From: CAYYMD01 sp964480425
GTDB lineage: Bacteria > Planctomycetota > Phycisphaerae > SM23-33
DNA: 7,381 nucleotides
Reading direction: 5' to 3'
Assembly: GCA_964480425.1 (NCBI GenBank)
Contig: CAYZPY010000127.1
Span: forward strand, 1-7,381
The notes under the pieces were generated by a model. It saw only the letters and a program-made list of their open reading frames with translations, was not told the origin of the DNA and did no database searches. A program made the translations under genes and the position numbers. Of this stretch, positions 6,411-7,381 are shown one piece after another; positions within the stretch are counted from its first letter, which is position 1, and each line of letters starts with the position of its first letter.

Positions 6411-7047
6411 ACCTTCGGAGACTGATGCTCGAAGCGATTTGACGGACCTTTTGTTTTGCGGCGTCGAGCGAGCGGTCGGCCTGGTCCGCCCCTCCGTGCA
6501 GCGTGGGTTCCACGACGACGGTGTGTATCTCCTCGAAGCCGACGAACCGCAGGATGCACTCCAGATAGTTCTTCTGGTAATCGAACCCGGCTTTTTCCCC
6601 GGAGTACGTCCCGCCGCGGGCCAGGCACAACACGGCGGGCCTGCCGGTCACCAGACCGCTGTATCCCTCCTGCGGCGAGAACGAAAACGTAAGTCCCGGC
6701 TGAACTATCACGTCTATGTACTGCTTGAGCCGCCAGGGTATCGAGAAGTTCCACATCGCGCCGGCCACGACCAGCACGTCGGCGGATTTGAACCGCTCGA
6801 CGGCGTCGATGACATGCTTCCAGGCGCGCTGGGCGTCGCCCTGCGGCTCGCCGCCGCCCATCACGGCGTATTTCGCCGCCGCCGACGGGGCGCGGAAATC
6901 GTGAATCTTCTCGGCGAACACGTCCAGCAAGTCCACCTTTGTACCGGGGTGGGACTCTTCGAACGCCCGCACAAACTCCCCCCCGCAGCGAATCGAATAC
7001 GAATCGTCCCCCCGCGGACTGGCGGTTACGTAAAGCAACCTTGGCAT
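6409..7047 (-). CDS. azoR: FMN-dependent NADH:quinone/azo reductase (AzoR family)
   Basis: This is a cytoplasmic flavodoxin-fold enzyme of 212 aa (E. coli AzoR about 201) that uses NADH and non-covalent FMN for two-electron reduction of quinones, and of azo compounds in assays. The FMN phosphate loop is SPRGDDSYS (10-18). The flavin ring contact MWNF (98-101) is followed by a conserved LKQYID (107-112), then GLTFSFSPQEGYSGLVTG (118-135) and ARGG (143-146), matching the SRGG loop of AzoR. The start is ATG at 7047 with AGGAG six bases upstream, only 13 bp after the stop of the preceding small membrane protein, so those two are probably one operon. It precedes nqrA by 136 bp on the same strand. 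The family is clear; the natural substrate, probably a quinone or other electrophile, is not shown by the sequence. Confidence 0.9.
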   Translation of the reverse strand: MPRLLYVTASPRGDDSYSIRCGGEFVRAFEESHPGTKVDLLDVFAEKIHDFRAPSAAAKYAVMGGGEPQGDAQRAWKHVIDAVERFKSADVLVVAGAMWNFSIPWRLKQYIDVIVQPGLTFSFSPQEGYSGLVTGRPAVLCLARGGTYSGEKAGFDYQKNYLECILRFVGFEEIHTVVVEPTLHGGADQADRSLDAAKQKVRQIASSISLRR

Positions 7048-7060
7048 AACGTTCTCCTGT

Positions 7061-7381
7061 TCAATGCGCCGCGGCGTCGAGGGATCTCATTTTGCTCAGT
7101 TCGGCCTGCTGGTAGCGACGGGACATCAGGGGCATCAACCCGCCGAACAGCACCGCCGTTATTCCCCCGCCCCCCAGCATGGGGTAATAAACGCCGTAGG
7201 GCTGCCCGACCAGCAGGGCGACCGCGCCGCACGCCAGCGACGCCCCGCCAATGCCGGCCATTATCTTCATTATGGCCATCACCGCACGCCTGCACTTGCC
7301 CATGCTGCCAAGTATGCCCACCACCGCGCCCATCAGTCCAATCACGCCACCGCCGATGCCGCCGACGAGACCGCCCCGGCG
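7061..7381 (-). CDS. Small glycine-rich membrane protein of unknown function (start uncertain, possibly partial)
   Basis: I do not recognise this protein. From a GTG at 7345 it has 94 aa, but the frame stays open for 12 more codons to the window edge, with a glycine-rich hydrophobic run (GGLVGGIGGGVIGLMGAVVG). The true start may therefore lie outside. Three hydrophobic segments are visible: the glycine-rich N-terminus, one around GIGGASLACGAVALLVG, and one around YPMLGGGGITAVLFGGLMPL. A short basic stretch (KCRR) separates the first two, and the tail (SRRYQQAELSKMRSLDAAAH) is polar. Two or three membrane passes are likely. The stop TGA at 7061 lies 13 bp before azoR, suggesting co-transcription. 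It lacks catalytic motifs I could name and could be a small accessory membrane protein. Confidence 0.6.
   Translation of the reverse strand, partial: RRGGLVGGIGGGVIGLMGAVVGILGSMGKCRRAVMAIMKIMAGIGGASLACGAVALLVGQPYGVYYPMLGGGGITAVLFGGLMPLMSRRYQQAELSKMRSLDAAAH

Noticed and set aside
5688..6425. Plus-strand open frame opposite nqrA and the intergenic region
   Set aside because: It crosses the nqr leader and promoter region and is antisense to the conserved N-terminus of NqrA; no protein features seen.
1..7381. Mobile elements, CRISPR arrays, tRNA or rRNA genes
   Set aside because: Apart from the 136-bp nqr leader, almost every base is covered by a minus-strand coding gene. I saw no transposase, regular repeat-spacer array or RNA gene signature.

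Overview
The window carries a single gene run on the minus strand, so transcription goes from right to left. Its core is a complete six-gene operon for a sodium-translocating NADH:quinone oxidoreductase (Na+-NQR), nqrABCDEF, from about 6272 down to 782. The genes overlap by 4 or 11 bp or are separated by at most a few bases, so they are almost certainly co-transcribed and translationally coupled. GC content is high, and nqrB, nqrC and nqrD use GTG starts. I can name no organism from this alone. The RnfC-like iron-sulfur form of NqrA and the general style suggest an anaerobic or facultative, menaquinone-using Gram-negative bacterium, possibly of the Planctomycetes/Verrucomicrobia/Lentisphaerae group; this is inference.

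Layout from upstream (right) to downstream (left). At 7381-7061 is a small glycine-rich membrane protein of unknown function, cut by or close to the window edge. At 7047-6409 is a flavodoxin-fold, FMN-dependent NADH:quinone/azo reductase of the AzoR family. A 136-bp intergenic stretch (6408-6273) is the only real non-coding space. It holds a weak hairpin, a plausible sigma70-like promoter and a nested set of inverted and direct repeats ahead of nqrA. Then come nqrA, nqrB, nqrC, nqrD, nqrE and nqrF. They are followed directly by a MenA/UbiA-type prenyltransferase (785 to beyond position 1), whose last part is outside the window.

How the genes work together: NqrF takes electrons from NADH through FAD and a [2Fe-2S] centre. 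NqrD and NqrE form the intramembrane iron-sulfur site, NqrC and NqrB carry covalent FMN, and the quinone is reduced while Na+ is exported. The prenyltransferase downstream would make the lipid quinone that the complex reduces, so enzyme and substrate synthesis appear to be encoded together.

The most interesting points are: (1) the NqrA subunit has two intact C-terminal 4Cys [4Fe-4S] motifs of the RnfC type, although the operon is otherwise clearly Nqr, with an NqrF and no RnfB; (2) NqrD has an N-terminal Cys/His-rich extension; (3) NqrB has a divergent flavin-attachment motif; (4) the nqr leader has an unusual repeat arrangement. No apbE (flavin transferase) or nqrM gene is present in the window.
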